From Flavobacteriaceae bacterium bin25 (lineage in GTDB: Bacteria > Bacteroidota > Bacteroidia > Flavobacteriales > Flavobacteriaceae), in NCBI GenBank assembly GCA_002238525.1, contig MPMN01000001.1, positions 62,001 through 126,000 of the forward strand: a DNA stretch of 64,000 nt. The letters run 5' to 3'. Shown in pieces: positions 38,558-46,400 of the stretch; position 1 is the stretch's first letter; each line of letters begins with the position of its first letter. Position numbers and translations under genes: made by a program. The notes beneath the pieces were generated by a model. It saw only the letters and a program-made list of their open reading frames with translations. It searched no databases and was not told the origin of the DNA.

Positions 38558-39586
38558 TCAATCCATACATTGTTGATGTGCATAATTTCTCCATCGCTGA
38601 ATGAGATATTCAAAATCAGCAGGAATCTTTGAATTGAAAACCATTTTTTCTGCAGTATACGGATGATTAAACCCTAGAACTTTAGCGTGGAGAGATTGAC
38701 CAGGTAGTATTTTGAAGCAATTATGTATGAATTGCTTGTATTTACTAGTGGTCACCCCTTTAATAATCTGATCGCCACCATATCTAATATCATTGAACAG
38801 GGGATGACCTAAATATTTTAAATGGACTCTAATTTGATGGGTTCTTCCTGTATGTAAAGTGCAGTTTATCAGAGTAGTTTGGCCAAATCTTTCCAAAACC
38901 TGGTAATTTGTTATTGCTGGTTTTCCAAGTTCTGTTGATCCAAATGTGGTCATCTGTAGTCGATTATGTGGATTTCTCCCAATGGGGACATCTATGGTTC
39001 CTTTTTCTTCCTTTAAATCACCCCATACCAATGCGACATACCGTTTATCAACAGTTCTACATTTGAATTGTTTAGATAATTCTTGAAGTGCAAATTCCGT
39101 CTTTGCCACAACTAGTAAACCACTGGTGTCTTTATCAATTCGGTGAACCAAACCAGGTTTATTGTTTGAGTTGAGTGGGAGGTTATCAAAATGGTGTATC
39201 AAACCATTTAGGAGTGTACCGCTATAATTGCCATGGCCAGGATGAACAACCATTCCAGCAGATTTATTGACTACGATGAGAGCATCATCTTCAAAGACGA
39301 TATCAATTGAAATTTCTTCTGGTTTTAATGTGTGCTCGTATTGTGGAAAGTTCAAGAGAACTTCTATTTTATCATCTGGCTTGACTCGGTAATTTGGTTT
39401 TACTTGAAGCCCATTTACCTGAATATTGCCACTTTTTAAGGCGTTTTGAATGCGATTTCTGCTGGTATTGGAAATACGATCTAATAAGAACTTATCAACT
39501 CTATTAAGACTTTGTCCTTTGTCAACCTTAAAGGAGTGGTGTAGGTAAAGTCTATTGTTCTGGAGAATTAATTCATTGTTTTCCAT
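38558..39586 (-). CDS. RluA/RluD-family ribosomal large-subunit pseudouridine synthase
   Basis: The 342-residue enzyme has an N-terminal S4 RNA-binding domain (LNRVDKFLLDRISNTSRNRIQNAL, then NGLQVKPNYRVKPDD) and the catalytic block GLVHRIDKDTSGLLVVAK, whose aspartate attacks the uridine. Later motifs LHTGRTHQIRVHL and HPLFNDIRYG are also typical. The RluD type modifies helix 69 of 23S rRNA; the D versus A/C subtype is inferred from length and from its conserved place between the PASTA gene and yaaA. The ATG start overlaps the end of the PASTA gene by 14 bases. Confidence 0.93.
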   Translation of the reverse strand: MENNELILQNNRLYLHHSFKVDKGQSLNRVDKFLLDRISNTSRNRIQNALKSGNIQVNGLQVKPNYRVKPDDKIEVLLNFPQYEHTLKPEEISIDIVFEDDALIVVNKSAGMVVHPGHGNYSGTLLNGLIHHFDNLPLNSNNKPGLVHRIDKDTSGLLVVAKTEFALQELSKQFKCRTVDKRYVALVWGDLKEEKGTIDVPIGRNPHNRLQMTTFGSTELGKPAITNYQVLERFGQTTLINCTLHTGRTHQIRVHLKYLGHPLFNDIRYGGDQIIKGVTTSKYKQFIHNCFKILPGQSLHAKVLGFNHPYTAEKMVFNSKIPADFEYLIQRWRNYAHQQCMD

Positions 39587-40112
39587 TACCCAAAACTAAG
39601 TCAATAGATGACCCTTTTGGTAAGCGAAATCCGGGCTGAACTTCTTGACCTTTATAGGTTACTTCTAATATCATGTCTTTTCCTATATTATCAACATAAG
39701 TTGTACTACCCAACTTCAATCCTGTAGCGCCTATAATGCTTCTAGCATTTCTGATGGTGACTTGAATCAAATTAGGAAGAGTAACTAGAGGCTGGCTTGA
39801 TCGATTAATGGTAAGGTAAATCAGGCGGTTTTTTTTGACTTTACTCTCAGCGCCTGGAATATGATTTAAAACTGTCAGGGGAGGTAAATCTTGAATATAT
39901 TGGGAGGAATCAATAATCTGAAAACGTAAATTTTGACTTTGTAATACCTTTATTGCCTCTCCTAGTGTATTTCCATTGAGTGAGGGCACAATCAAATTTT
40001 CATTATGATGAGTGTATTGTTTTAGAATCCGATCCAACCCAAACACTATTCCAACCAATATCACCAATGCTGGGATAAGGTTTCGTAAAAAAATCCATCC
40101 GATATTAGCCAT
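39573..40112 (-). CDS. PASTA-domain membrane protein
   Basis: The 179-residue protein has a single N-terminal membrane helix (LIPALVILVGIVFGLDRIL, about residues 11-29) and then two or three PASTA repeats outside the membrane (VPSLNGNTLGEAIKVLQSQ, VTLPNLIQVTIRNARSIIG, and YKGQEVQPGFRLPKGSSIDL). PASTA domains bind uncrosslinked peptidoglycan or beta-lactams in other bacteria. In Bacteroidota this short, kinase-less form is encoded next to ddl and an RluD-type synthase. It is divergent from ddl; the 68-base gap must serve both. Role in cell-wall sensing is inference. Confidence 0.9.
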   Translation of the reverse strand: MANIGWIFLRNLIPALVILVGIVFGLDRILKQYTHHNENLIVPSLNGNTLGEAIKVLQSQNLRFQIIDSSQYIQDLPPLTVLNHIPGAESKVKKNRLIYLTINRSSQPLVTLPNLIQVTIRNARSIIGATGLKLGSTTYVDNIGKDMILEVTYKGQEVQPGFRLPKGSSIDLVLGNGKQ

Positions 40113-40146
40113 CGAAAAGGTGTTCTGTTTGGCAAAGTTATGTTTT

Positions 40147-40175
40147 TTGTTACCTCAGCAATTGGTTTAATTTTG
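40147..40175 (+). promoter_or_regulatory. Bacteroidota-type promoter for ddl
   Basis: TTG at 40147-40149 and a perfect TAnnTTTG box (TAATTTTG, 40168-40175) are 18 bases apart. The predicted transcript would start about at the GTG start codon (40181), so the message may be leaderless or nearly so. Confidence 0.5.
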
Positions 40176-40180
40176 CGCCG

Positions 40181-41167
40181 GTGAGTTCAAGAGGAATTCA
40201 AAACGTAGGAATTTTTTATGGAGGGTATGGCCCAGAGTTTAAGATTTCTGAATCTAGTGCAAGATTTGTTAAAAAAGCACTTAGTCCAATTGGTTGGAAA
40301 CTTTTTTTAGTTGAAGTTTCTTCCTCTGGGTATAGAGCATTTGATGCTGATGACAATGTTCTTGGTTTCGATTCATCTGATTTTAGTATCATTCAAAATT
40401 CGCAAAAACAGATTATAGATGTTGCATTTAATTCTATTCATGGCCCGCCGGGTGAAGATGGTCAGTTAGCCAAACTTTTCGATCACCATCAAATTGCTCA
40501 TACTTCTTCCAATAGTCAGTCAGCTGAATTGACTTTTGACAAACGTAAGTGCTTGGATGCTCTTCAAGAAATTGGTGTCAAAAGGGCAAAATATGATTAT
40601 TTGGATTTTGGAGAATCAATTTCAATAGAACAGATTAGTCAGAATGTGGGCTTTCCCTGTTTTGTCAAGGCAAGCCGTTCGGGGAGTAGTTTTGGCGTTT
40701 ACCGAGTAGAAAACCAGACTGAATTGCCAAGTGCTATCAATAAAGCATTCAAGTATGACCATAAATTGTTGATTGAGCAGGCTTTGGTAGGCATCGAAGT
40801 ATCGGTTGGTGTTTTCCAGTGGAAAGACCAGATTAAAGTGCTTCCAACCACTGAATTAGTTCCGCATTCAGTTTTTTTTGATTATAAAGCCAAATATGAA
40901 GGTCAATCAGATGAAATAACACCTGCAAGAATTTCACAAGAATTGACCATGGAGATTCAATCAATCGCAAAAAAAATATATAGATTTCTCAATCTACGGG
41001 GTGCAACCAGAAGTGAATTTATAATTTGTGACCAGGAGATCCATCTGCTTGAAGTAAATACAGTTCCGGGGTTTACTCAGGTCAGCATTCTCCCCCAGCA
41101 AGTGAGAGCAGCAGGAATTGGTCTAACTGATTTTTTTGCGACATTTGTTGAGCAATCTATCCAGTAA
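40181..41167 (+). CDS. ddl: D-alanine--D-alanine ligase
   Basis: The 328-residue ATP-grasp enzyme makes the D-Ala-D-Ala dipeptide for peptidoglycan. The GTG start at 40181 puts the family N-terminus (VGIFYGGYGPEFKISESSA) at the proper distance. Seen are the substrate-loop motif NSIHGPPGEDGQLAKLFD, the ATP-grasp lysine region FPCFVKASRSGSSFGV, EQALVGIEVSVGVF, GATRSEFII and the metal-binding end EVNTVPGFTQVSILPQQ. Its last bases overlap the probable coaD promoter. The neighbours (PASTA, coaD) are the usual ones for Bacteroidota. Confidence 0.95.
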   Translation: MSSRGIQNVGIFYGGYGPEFKISESSARFVKKALSPIGWKLFLVEVSSSGYRAFDADDNVLGFDSSDFSIIQNSQKQIIDVAFNSIHGPPGEDGQLAKLFDHHQIAHTSSNSQSAELTFDKRKCLDALQEIGVKRAKYDYLDFGESISIEQISQNVGFPCFVKASRSGSSFGVYRVENQTELPSAINKAFKYDHKLLIEQALVGIEVSVGVFQWKDQIKVLPTTELVPHSVFFDYKAKYEGQSDEITPARISQELTMEIQSIAKKIYRFLNLRGATRSEFIICDQEIHLLEVNTVPGFTQVSILPQQVRAAGIGLTDFFATFVEQSIQ

Positions 41168-41180
41168 TCCCTTATATTTG
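41145..41180 (+). promoter_or_regulatory. Bacteroidota-type promoter for coaD
   Basis: TTG triplets at 41145 and 41148 are followed 22-25 bases on by TATATTTG (41173-41180), a perfect TAnnTTTG box, only three bases before the coaD ATG at 41184. The box lies just after the ddl stop, so the promoter is partly inside ddl. Confidence 0.45.
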
Positions 41181-41183
41181 GGT

Positions 41184-41645
41184 ATGCACCGTGCAGTTTT
41201 CCCCGGTTCTTTTGACCCTTTGACTTTGGGCCATCAAGATATTATTGAGCGGGCTTTACCCCATTTTGATGAAATTGTGATTGCTGTGGGCACCAATATA
41301 GATAAGCAATATATGTTTTCTATTGAAAAAAGAACCTCATTTATAGAAAAAACATTCAAGGATTGTCCAAAGGTGGTGATTAAAACCTATCAAGGTATGA
41401 CTGTAGAATTTTGTAAAAAAATAAAAGGAAGTGTTATTATACGGGGGCTAAGGAATCCAGCTGATTTTGAATTTGAAAAATCTGTTGCTCAGATTAACCG
41501 TAAACTATCAGGAATTGATACTTTATTTTTACTCACAGATTTATCAACTTCCTACATTAGTAGTAGTATGGTTCGAGATATTATCCTAAATGGTGGCGAT
41601 TATACATTGCTGGTACCTAAGGAAGTTAGGATTTCCAAACTTTAA
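41184..41645 (+). CDS. coaD: Pantetheine-phosphate adenylyltransferase
   Basis: CoaD transfers AMP to 4'-phosphopantetheine in coenzyme A synthesis. The ATG at 41184 gives MHRAVFPGSFDPLTLGHQD, the nucleotidyltransferase signature with the GHxD-like HxGH equivalent; an upstream in-frame start at 41136 would lie in ddl and break the alignment. Other motifs are GMTVEFCKKI, IIRGLRNPADFEFE, and YISSSMVRDII, which binds ATP. The 153-residue length is normal. The next gene is an inserted methyltransferase; in relatives a Nudix gene often follows, so the insertion of the restriction system appears to have split a core gene order. Confidence 0.96.
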   Translation: MHRAVFPGSFDPLTLGHQDIIERALPHFDEIVIAVGTNIDKQYMFSIEKRTSFIEKTFKDCPKVVIKTYQGMTVEFCKKIKGSVIIRGLRNPADFEFEKSVAQINRKLSGIDTLFLLTDLSTSYISSSMVRDIILNGGDYTLLVPKEVRISKL

Positions 41646-41770
41646 TTGAATCTTTATTTTTTAACTAATTGTTATATAATACTTTATAAATATCGCAAAT
41701 TTCTGGAGTTATATTAGTGTTTGTTTTACCTCTGAGCATTACATTCTCTTCAAAAAATAAAAATCAGTGA

Positions 41771-43387
41771 ATGACAGAATTATTGACTATAAAAGAAGCA
41801 AGCCAGTGGGCAAGTGAATACTTGAATAAAGACATTACAAATTCTAATATATCTTATCTCATTCAATATGGTAAGCTAAAGAAGTATGGTGCTAATGGAA
41901 AACCCTCTGTCAATAAGTATGATTTGATTTCCTATTACGATAGTTATACCCATCAAAGAAAAGCAGACTGGAAACAGAGACTTGGAGACGATTTAAATTG
42001 GGATCTGTCATTCGACTATCTTAAGGAAAAAGAGACCACCAAACATGTTCATAGGCTACATCCCTACAAAGGTAAATTTATTCCTCAGCTGGTAGAATAT
42101 TTTTTGGATACGCACACCGACAATTTTAAAAAACAAGTATATTTCAAGGAAGGTGATATTGTCCTAGACCCTTTCGCAGGGAGTGGTACAACTTTGGTAC
42201 AAGCTTGCGAGTTGGGGATACATGCTTTAGGCATTGATGTATCACATTTTAATGCGTTAATTTCAAATGTAAAAGTTGGCAAGGTTGATTTTGAGGATTT
42301 AGAGAAAGAGGTTTGTAATATCACATTGCAACTTAAACATTTTATTTCTAGTAAGAATAATGTTCAGTTTGAAAATGAACTTCTTAAGGAACTCATTCTC
42401 TTTAATAAACAGTACTTCCCTTCACCAAAGTACAAAGTAAAGGTGAAGCAAAAGGAAATCAATGAGAAGGAATATGCAACCGAGAAAGAAGTAAGGTTTT
42501 CTCAAATCTATAATGATTTGCTTGGTCAATATGAAATAGAGGCAAAGAATGAGAATCCCAAACACTTTCTTGAAAAATGGTATCTAAAACCTGTAAAAAT
42601 TGAAATAGACTTTGTATTTGACAGAATACAAAGAATTAAAAATACAAATACTAAAAAGATTGTAATGATTATCCTTAGTAGGACGATTAGGTCATGTAGA
42701 GCGACCACACATGCAGACTTAGCCACACTCAAAGAACCAGTTACCCAGACCTACTATTGTAGAAAACATGGAAAGATTTGCAAACCTATTTTTTCTATTC
42801 TATCGTGGTGGGAAAGGTATAGCAAAGATACCATCAAAAGACTTGATGATTTTAGTAGGCTACGTACTGAGACACATCAGTACTGTATACAGGGAGATGC
42901 AAGGTGTGCAGAGGTATTATCTAACCCAATTATCAAGAATGCAATTTTAAAAACTAAACACCTATCGCACCAAGTTCCTACCGCTTTATTCAAATTAATT
43001 AGGGAACAAAAAGTGAGAGGGATATTTTCGAGTCCTCCTTATGTTGGTCTGATTGATTATCATGAGCAACACGCCTATGCCTATGACTTATTTGGGTTAG
43101 AACGAAGTGATGAGAATGAGATAGGACCGCTCAATAAAGGACAAGGAAAGAAAGCACGTGAATGGTATGTAGAAGGGATATCTGATGTTTTAAGCAATTC
43201 AAAAACTATTTTGCAACCGGATTACGATGTATTTTTGGTTGCCAATGACAAGTATGGCTTATACCCTACTATTGCCGAGAAATCTGGCATGAAAATTGTG
43301 AATCAACACAAACGCCCTGTACTAAACAGAACTGAAAAAGATAAATCGCCCTATGCTGAAATTATATTTCACTTAAAAGAAAGGTGA
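41771..43387 (+). CDS. Type II DNA methyltransferase (alpha-type order, SPPY motif) with N-terminal HTH-like extension
   Basis: The 538-residue protein has the AdoMet-binding motif DPFAGSGTT (from residue 133) before the catalytic motif SPPY (421-424, in FSSPPYVGLIDYHEQHAYAYDLF). The order I-then-IV with a long central target-recognition region of ~250 residues marks an alpha-like enzyme, and SPPY is typical of N4-cytosine methyltransferases. The first ~60 residues (LTIKEASQWASEYLN, NISYLIQYGKLKKYG) resemble a MerR/excisionase helix-turn-helix. The stop overlaps the endonuclease start, so the pair forms one operon. It should protect sites cut by the 43384 enzyme. Base modified is inferred, not shown. 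Confidence 0.88.
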   Translation: MTELLTIKEASQWASEYLNKDITNSNISYLIQYGKLKKYGANGKPSVNKYDLISYYDSYTHQRKADWKQRLGDDLNWDLSFDYLKEKETTKHVHRLHPYKGKFIPQLVEYFLDTHTDNFKKQVYFKEGDIVLDPFAGSGTTLVQACELGIHALGIDVSHFNALISNVKVGKVDFEDLEKEVCNITLQLKHFISSKNNVQFENELLKELILFNKQYFPSPKYKVKVKQKEINEKEYATEKEVRFSQIYNDLLGQYEIEAKNENPKHFLEKWYLKPVKIEIDFVFDRIQRIKNTNTKKIVMIILSRTIRSCRATTHADLATLKEPVTQTYYCRKHGKICKPIFSILSWWERYSKDTIKRLDDFSRLRTETHQYCIQGDARCAEVLSNPIIKNAILKTKHLSHQVPTALFKLIREQKVRGIFSSPPYVGLIDYHEQHAYAYDLFGLERSDENEIGPLNKGQGKKAREWYVEGISDVLSNSKTILQPDYDVFLVANDKYGLYPTIAEKSGMKIVNQHKRPVLNRTEKDKSPYAEIIFHLKER

Positions 43388-44169
43388 AAATGGGACTATC
43401 AAATGAGCAGAAAGAATCCGTAGAAGAGACGATAAGAAACTCTCTGAGGAATAAGTTTAATGAATATAATCCAGAGCCTGCCGTGAAGCCTTTTCATACC
43501 AGACTTTTAGGGAAGGATAGATTGGCTCTGTACTCATTCATCCACTCCTTGAATACCAATTTTGGAACGACAATTTTTGAGCCTGTAGCCGTTTCACTAG
43601 CATCTAAGAGGTTTAAAGTAGCAAATCAGACGAAGTCTGGCACTCAAATTAGTGAGAAGTCACAAGATGAAATTCAGAAAATTATTAATGATTTGTCTGC
43701 TGCACACAACAAACCAGACAAACAAAGAGAAACTGAAATCATTCGGAGGGTGTGCCAAAGTGGAGAATGGAGAACCATAAAGCCTACCAAAGTTGATATT
43801 TATTTAGAGGATGATGCAGGGGTAATCTATTTGATTGATATCAAAACTGTAAAGCCTAATAAAGGCGGATTCATACAATTTAAACGTACTTTGCTAGAAT
43901 GGTCTGCGGTTGTGATGGCTCAAAAACCCACTGTGCAGGTACATACATTGGTTGCCATCCCATACAATCCGTATCACCCAGAACCATATTCTCGTTGGAC
44001 GATGGCGGGTATGTTAGACTTAAAGAGTGAATTGAAAGTTGCAGAAGAATTCTGGGATTTTCTTGGTGGCGAGGGTTCGTATGACGATTTATTGAATTGT
44101 TTTCAGAATGTAGGTATGGAGATGAGACAAGAAATAGATGAATACTTCTCATTATTTAATTCAAAATAA
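43384..44169 (+). CDS. TdeIII/MjaII-type type II restriction endonuclease
   Basis: The 261-residue protein starts with GTG 43384 (or ATG 43390), overlapping the methyltransferase stop. The middle holds a PD-(D/E)XK-like core: aspartate 138 in TKVDIYLEDD and D152-I-K154 in LIDIKTVKPNKGG. Other family features are the N-terminal RLLGKDRLALYSFIHSLNT and the C-terminal VAIPYNPYHPEPYSRWTM. The family call comes from recognition of this layout; from memory its characterised members cut GGNCC, so that is the working guess for the site. No control-protein gene is present. It is the last gene before IS30 debris. Confidence 0.82.
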   Translation: MKMGLSNEQKESVEETIRNSLRNKFNEYNPEPAVKPFHTRLLGKDRLALYSFIHSLNTNFGTTIFEPVAVSLASKRFKVANQTKSGTQISEKSQDEIQKIINDLSAAHNKPDKQRETEIIRRVCQSGEWRTIKPTKVDIYLEDDAGVIYLIDIKTVKPNKGGFIQFKRTLLEWSAVVMAQKPTVQVHTLVAIPYNPYHPEPYSRWTMAGMLDLKSELKVAEEFWDFLGGEGSYDDLLNCFQNVGMEMRQEIDEYFSLFNSK

Positions 44170-44298
44170 CATGACACCTTTTTAATCAATTTTTGAAAAT
44201 AGCGTTAGAAAATATATTTAAATACTTTTATCATTTATATTTATTTCGTGTTTTGAGATTGCAATTCGTTTTAATTCTAAACAAATGTTATAGTCAAC

Positions 44299-44615
44299 TA
44301 TCCTCTGACAACTAGTTAGAGGGTATGAAAAAGAGGTTAATTTTGGTGTACATAAAAAATTTCAAAATGAAAAAACATAGTAAATTAACCAAAGAGCAGA
44401 GATACCAATTATCAACGCTTCAGGAAGCGGGAACTTCACAAAAAGAGATCGCGAAAATCCTTTAGGTTCTTCGATCAACCATTTGGAGAGAACTCAAAAG
44501 GAATACCCCCACAAGTGGAAAATATAAAGGGAAGTATAAACCTGATATAGCCCAAAATAAAACGTATCAGCGACAAATAGATAGATATAGAGAAATAAAG
44601 ATTGCCCCGAATTAA
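44299..44615 (+). pseudogene. IS30-family transposase, N-terminal fragment with a stop codon, at a half palindrome
   Basis: TATCCTCTGACAACTAGTT (44299-44317) is a half-site of the 10.25-kb palindrome. It is followed by the IS end block AAAAAGAGGTTAATTTT and an ATG at 44367: MKKHSKLTKEQRYQLSTLQE, then QKEIAKIL, a TAG, and RSTIWRELKRN, the IS30 helix-turn-helix. The frame ends at 44615 and the rest of the transposase, including the DDE domain, is missing. It shares its end with the remnant at 9984-10247, so one IS30 type was once active at both places. Confidence 0.78.
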
Positions 44616-44731
44616 AAGAACAAGTCAAGCATTTGATGATGTTTCCCAGCAAGAACTATTTCTTGTGATCGCCGAAAAGCAACCCCATAACCAAACACTT
44701 TTAACGCACTATTGTGATGTAGCAATAAATA
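44616..44731. other. Junction between IS30 and IS630 fragments
   Basis: About 115 bases with no complete feature. A short piece (44640-44700) resembles the DDE part of an IS630-type protein, but it is too short to assign. Confidence 0.3.
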
Positions 44732-45081
44732 CTAAAAAAGGACTTTATAACTTATATTAGGCTGGGAATTGGTCTGTATCCATTCTAATAATTCAACATA
44801 ACTAGTAATCATTGTTAGAGGATTTGCAAGCTTGGATGCTATCGCCGATTTGCTTCTTTCTTGTATCAATAGCGGATTGTTGCCTCCCTTTTTACCAACT
44901 AGTAATTCCTTTAAACCGCCTTGAGCGAATAATTTCATCCAATTATAAATAGTCTTACGGCAAACCTTAAGTCTGGCGACTAAGTCCTTAGTGTGGCCGC
45001 TTTTTTCTTTTTTATCAAGAGAAGCATTTTAACCTTACCTTTATTGGTGGGGTTCTTTTGCTTAGGCAAGATATTCTTCAT
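44732..45081 (-). pseudogene. IS630-family transposase, N-terminal fragment
   Basis: On the minus strand an ATG at 45081 begins MKNILPKQKNPTNKGKVKM, and, after a frame change near 45000, continues HTKDLVARLKVCRKTIYNWM and FAQGGLKELLVGKKGGNNP, ending at 44732. This matches the helix-turn-helix half of the IS630 transposase at 22195-23235 but lacks the catalytic half. Because it is free of the 105-bp nested insert, it shows what the undisturbed sequence looked like. No terminal repeat of the 22154/23381 type was found beside it. Confidence 0.78.
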
Positions 45082-45158
45082 TCGAAAGAAAGTGTTTCCA
45101 TCAAAAATGTCACCTGATTGTACAGTTTTCGGTACATTGTGTCAATGCGAAAAAGTCA

Positions 45159-45782
45159 CTATATGAGTTTTTGAATATTTACGTAGGTATCTTCCAAAGG
45201 AATTTTTGAAACCTCTTTTTTAGTTTTCCATGTTACTTCTGTTATCTGTTCCTCGCTCTGGGCAGTTAAGGGCCCAGTAAAATTGGTCTTCATGGCATAC
45301 CAATAAACGATTTTTAAGACTTCCATTCCCTTATCACGATAAAGATATCGGGTAATATTTAGCAACCTTTTGGGTTTTAATTTTTTTACCCCCGTTTCTT
45401 CTTTCACTTCTCTGATAGCTGCCGCTAATGCTGATTCTCCTGGATCAATCTTTCCTTTTGGAAGGTCCCATTTACCCCGACGATAAATCATCAATAGCTC
45501 ATTATGTTTGTTTCTGACAACTCCTCCAGCAGCATAGATAGTCTCAAATGAATCCTCAAATTGATAAATAAGTTTGTTTAAATTGTTTGTGTAGAGAAAT
45601 AACTCATTTACACCCAAATCAGTTATTAGTTCTCTTAGATGCTTTAACCGAACAGAACTAGCCTTCAAATAGAGACGATTGGATTTCGATTTTTCTTTTT
45701 TACCGGTTAAACACACAATTATATCGTCTATTGAGACTTTGTATTTTTGAACGTGCTTTTGGATCGAAAAATTGCTAGACAA
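45159..45782 (-). CDS. Nudix hydrolase
   Basis: The 207-residue protein has a complete Nudix box at about 110-132 (GKIDPGESALAAAIREVKEE then TG), which binds metal and the diphosphate of the substrate, followed by a typical tail (YWYAMKTNFTGPLTAQSEEQITEVTW). An N-terminal ~80 residues of unknown function precede it. No ATG fits: an in-frame stop lies a few codons upstream of TTG 45782, and the next candidate is a GTG about 22 codons in. The likely start is therefore TTG 45782, which overlaps the 5' end of the pyrE-like gene. Substrate unknown; its place beside pyrE is usual in Bacteroidota. Confidence 0.88.
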   Translation of the reverse strand: MSSNFSIQKHVQKYKVSIDDIIVCLTGKKEKSKSNRLYLKASSVRLKHLRELITDLGVNELFLYTNNLNKLIYQFEDSFETIYAAGGVVRNKHNELLMIYRRGKWDLPKGKIDPGESALAAAIREVKEETGVKKLKPKRLLNITRYLYRDKGMEVLKIVYWYAMKTNFTGPLTAQSEEQITEVTWKTKKEVSKIPLEDTYVNIQKLI

Positions 45783-46400
45783 ACCGCGGATTTATTGCTG
45801 CAAATAAATGCAATTAAGTTGGATTTAAACCATCCCTTTGTTTGGGCTAGTGGGTTAAAATCACCTATTTATTGCAATAATAGACTAGTTTTATCCCACA
45901 TAAGCATACGAACAAAAATTGTTTCTTGGCTTTGTGATGCCATTGAAAATGAAATAACAAGTAAGCCTTACACAATTGCGGGAATAGCAACTGGGGCCAT
46001 CGGCATTGCCTCTTTAGTGGCCATGCAGTTGAACTGCCCATATTTTAATTTGCATTCCCAACCATTTTCTCTTAGGAGAAAACAGGAAAAAACCCAATTG
46101 ATAGTCATTGAAGATTTGGTCAGTACAGGCAAAAGTAGTCTTGGTGCACTAGAACATATTGACCTCAAGACCTACACAGTCGCAGGACTGTTTTGCCTTT
46201 TTACTTATGGTTTTGAATCAACCGATGAAAAATTTAAGAAACATAATATAGACTTTTACAGTTTGTGTGATTATTCTCACCTTTTAAAACAAGTAAAACA
46301 TCAAGGGGGATTCAACGAATCTGATTTGGAGAGTTTAGGTTTATGGCACAAAGATCCTTACAAGTGGTCGGTATATTTTGATAAAAGAACTAATAGGTAA
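45747..46400 (+). CDS. pyrE: Orotate phosphoribosyltransferase-like protein with a shortened catalytic loop
   Basis: OPRT joins orotate and PRPP to give OMP in pyrimidine synthesis. The 217-residue protein has the Bacteroidota-type N-terminus (TADLLLQINAIKLDLNHPF, WASGLKSPIYCNNRL) and the PRPP-binding loop LIVIEDLVSTGKSS (about 118-131). But between strands (YFNLHSQPFSLRRKQEKTQ) the usual mobile catalytic loop with the K-x-HG-x-N-x-IEG pattern is missing or greatly shortened. The start is TTG 45747, GTG 45753 or TTG 45759; none is ATG. The 5' end overlaps the Nudix gene and the 3' end overlaps birA. The family is sure; full OPRT activity is not. Confidence 0.85.
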   Translation: MNVLLDRKIARQTADLLLQINAIKLDLNHPFVWASGLKSPIYCNNRLVLSHISIRTKIVSWLCDAIENEITSKPYTIAGIATGAIGIASLVAMQLNCPYFNLHSQPFSLRRKQEKTQLIVIEDLVSTGKSSLGALEHIDLKTYTVAGLFCLFTYGFESTDEKFKKHNIDFYSLCDYSHLLKQVKHQGGFNESDLESLGLWHKDPYKWSVYFDKRTNR

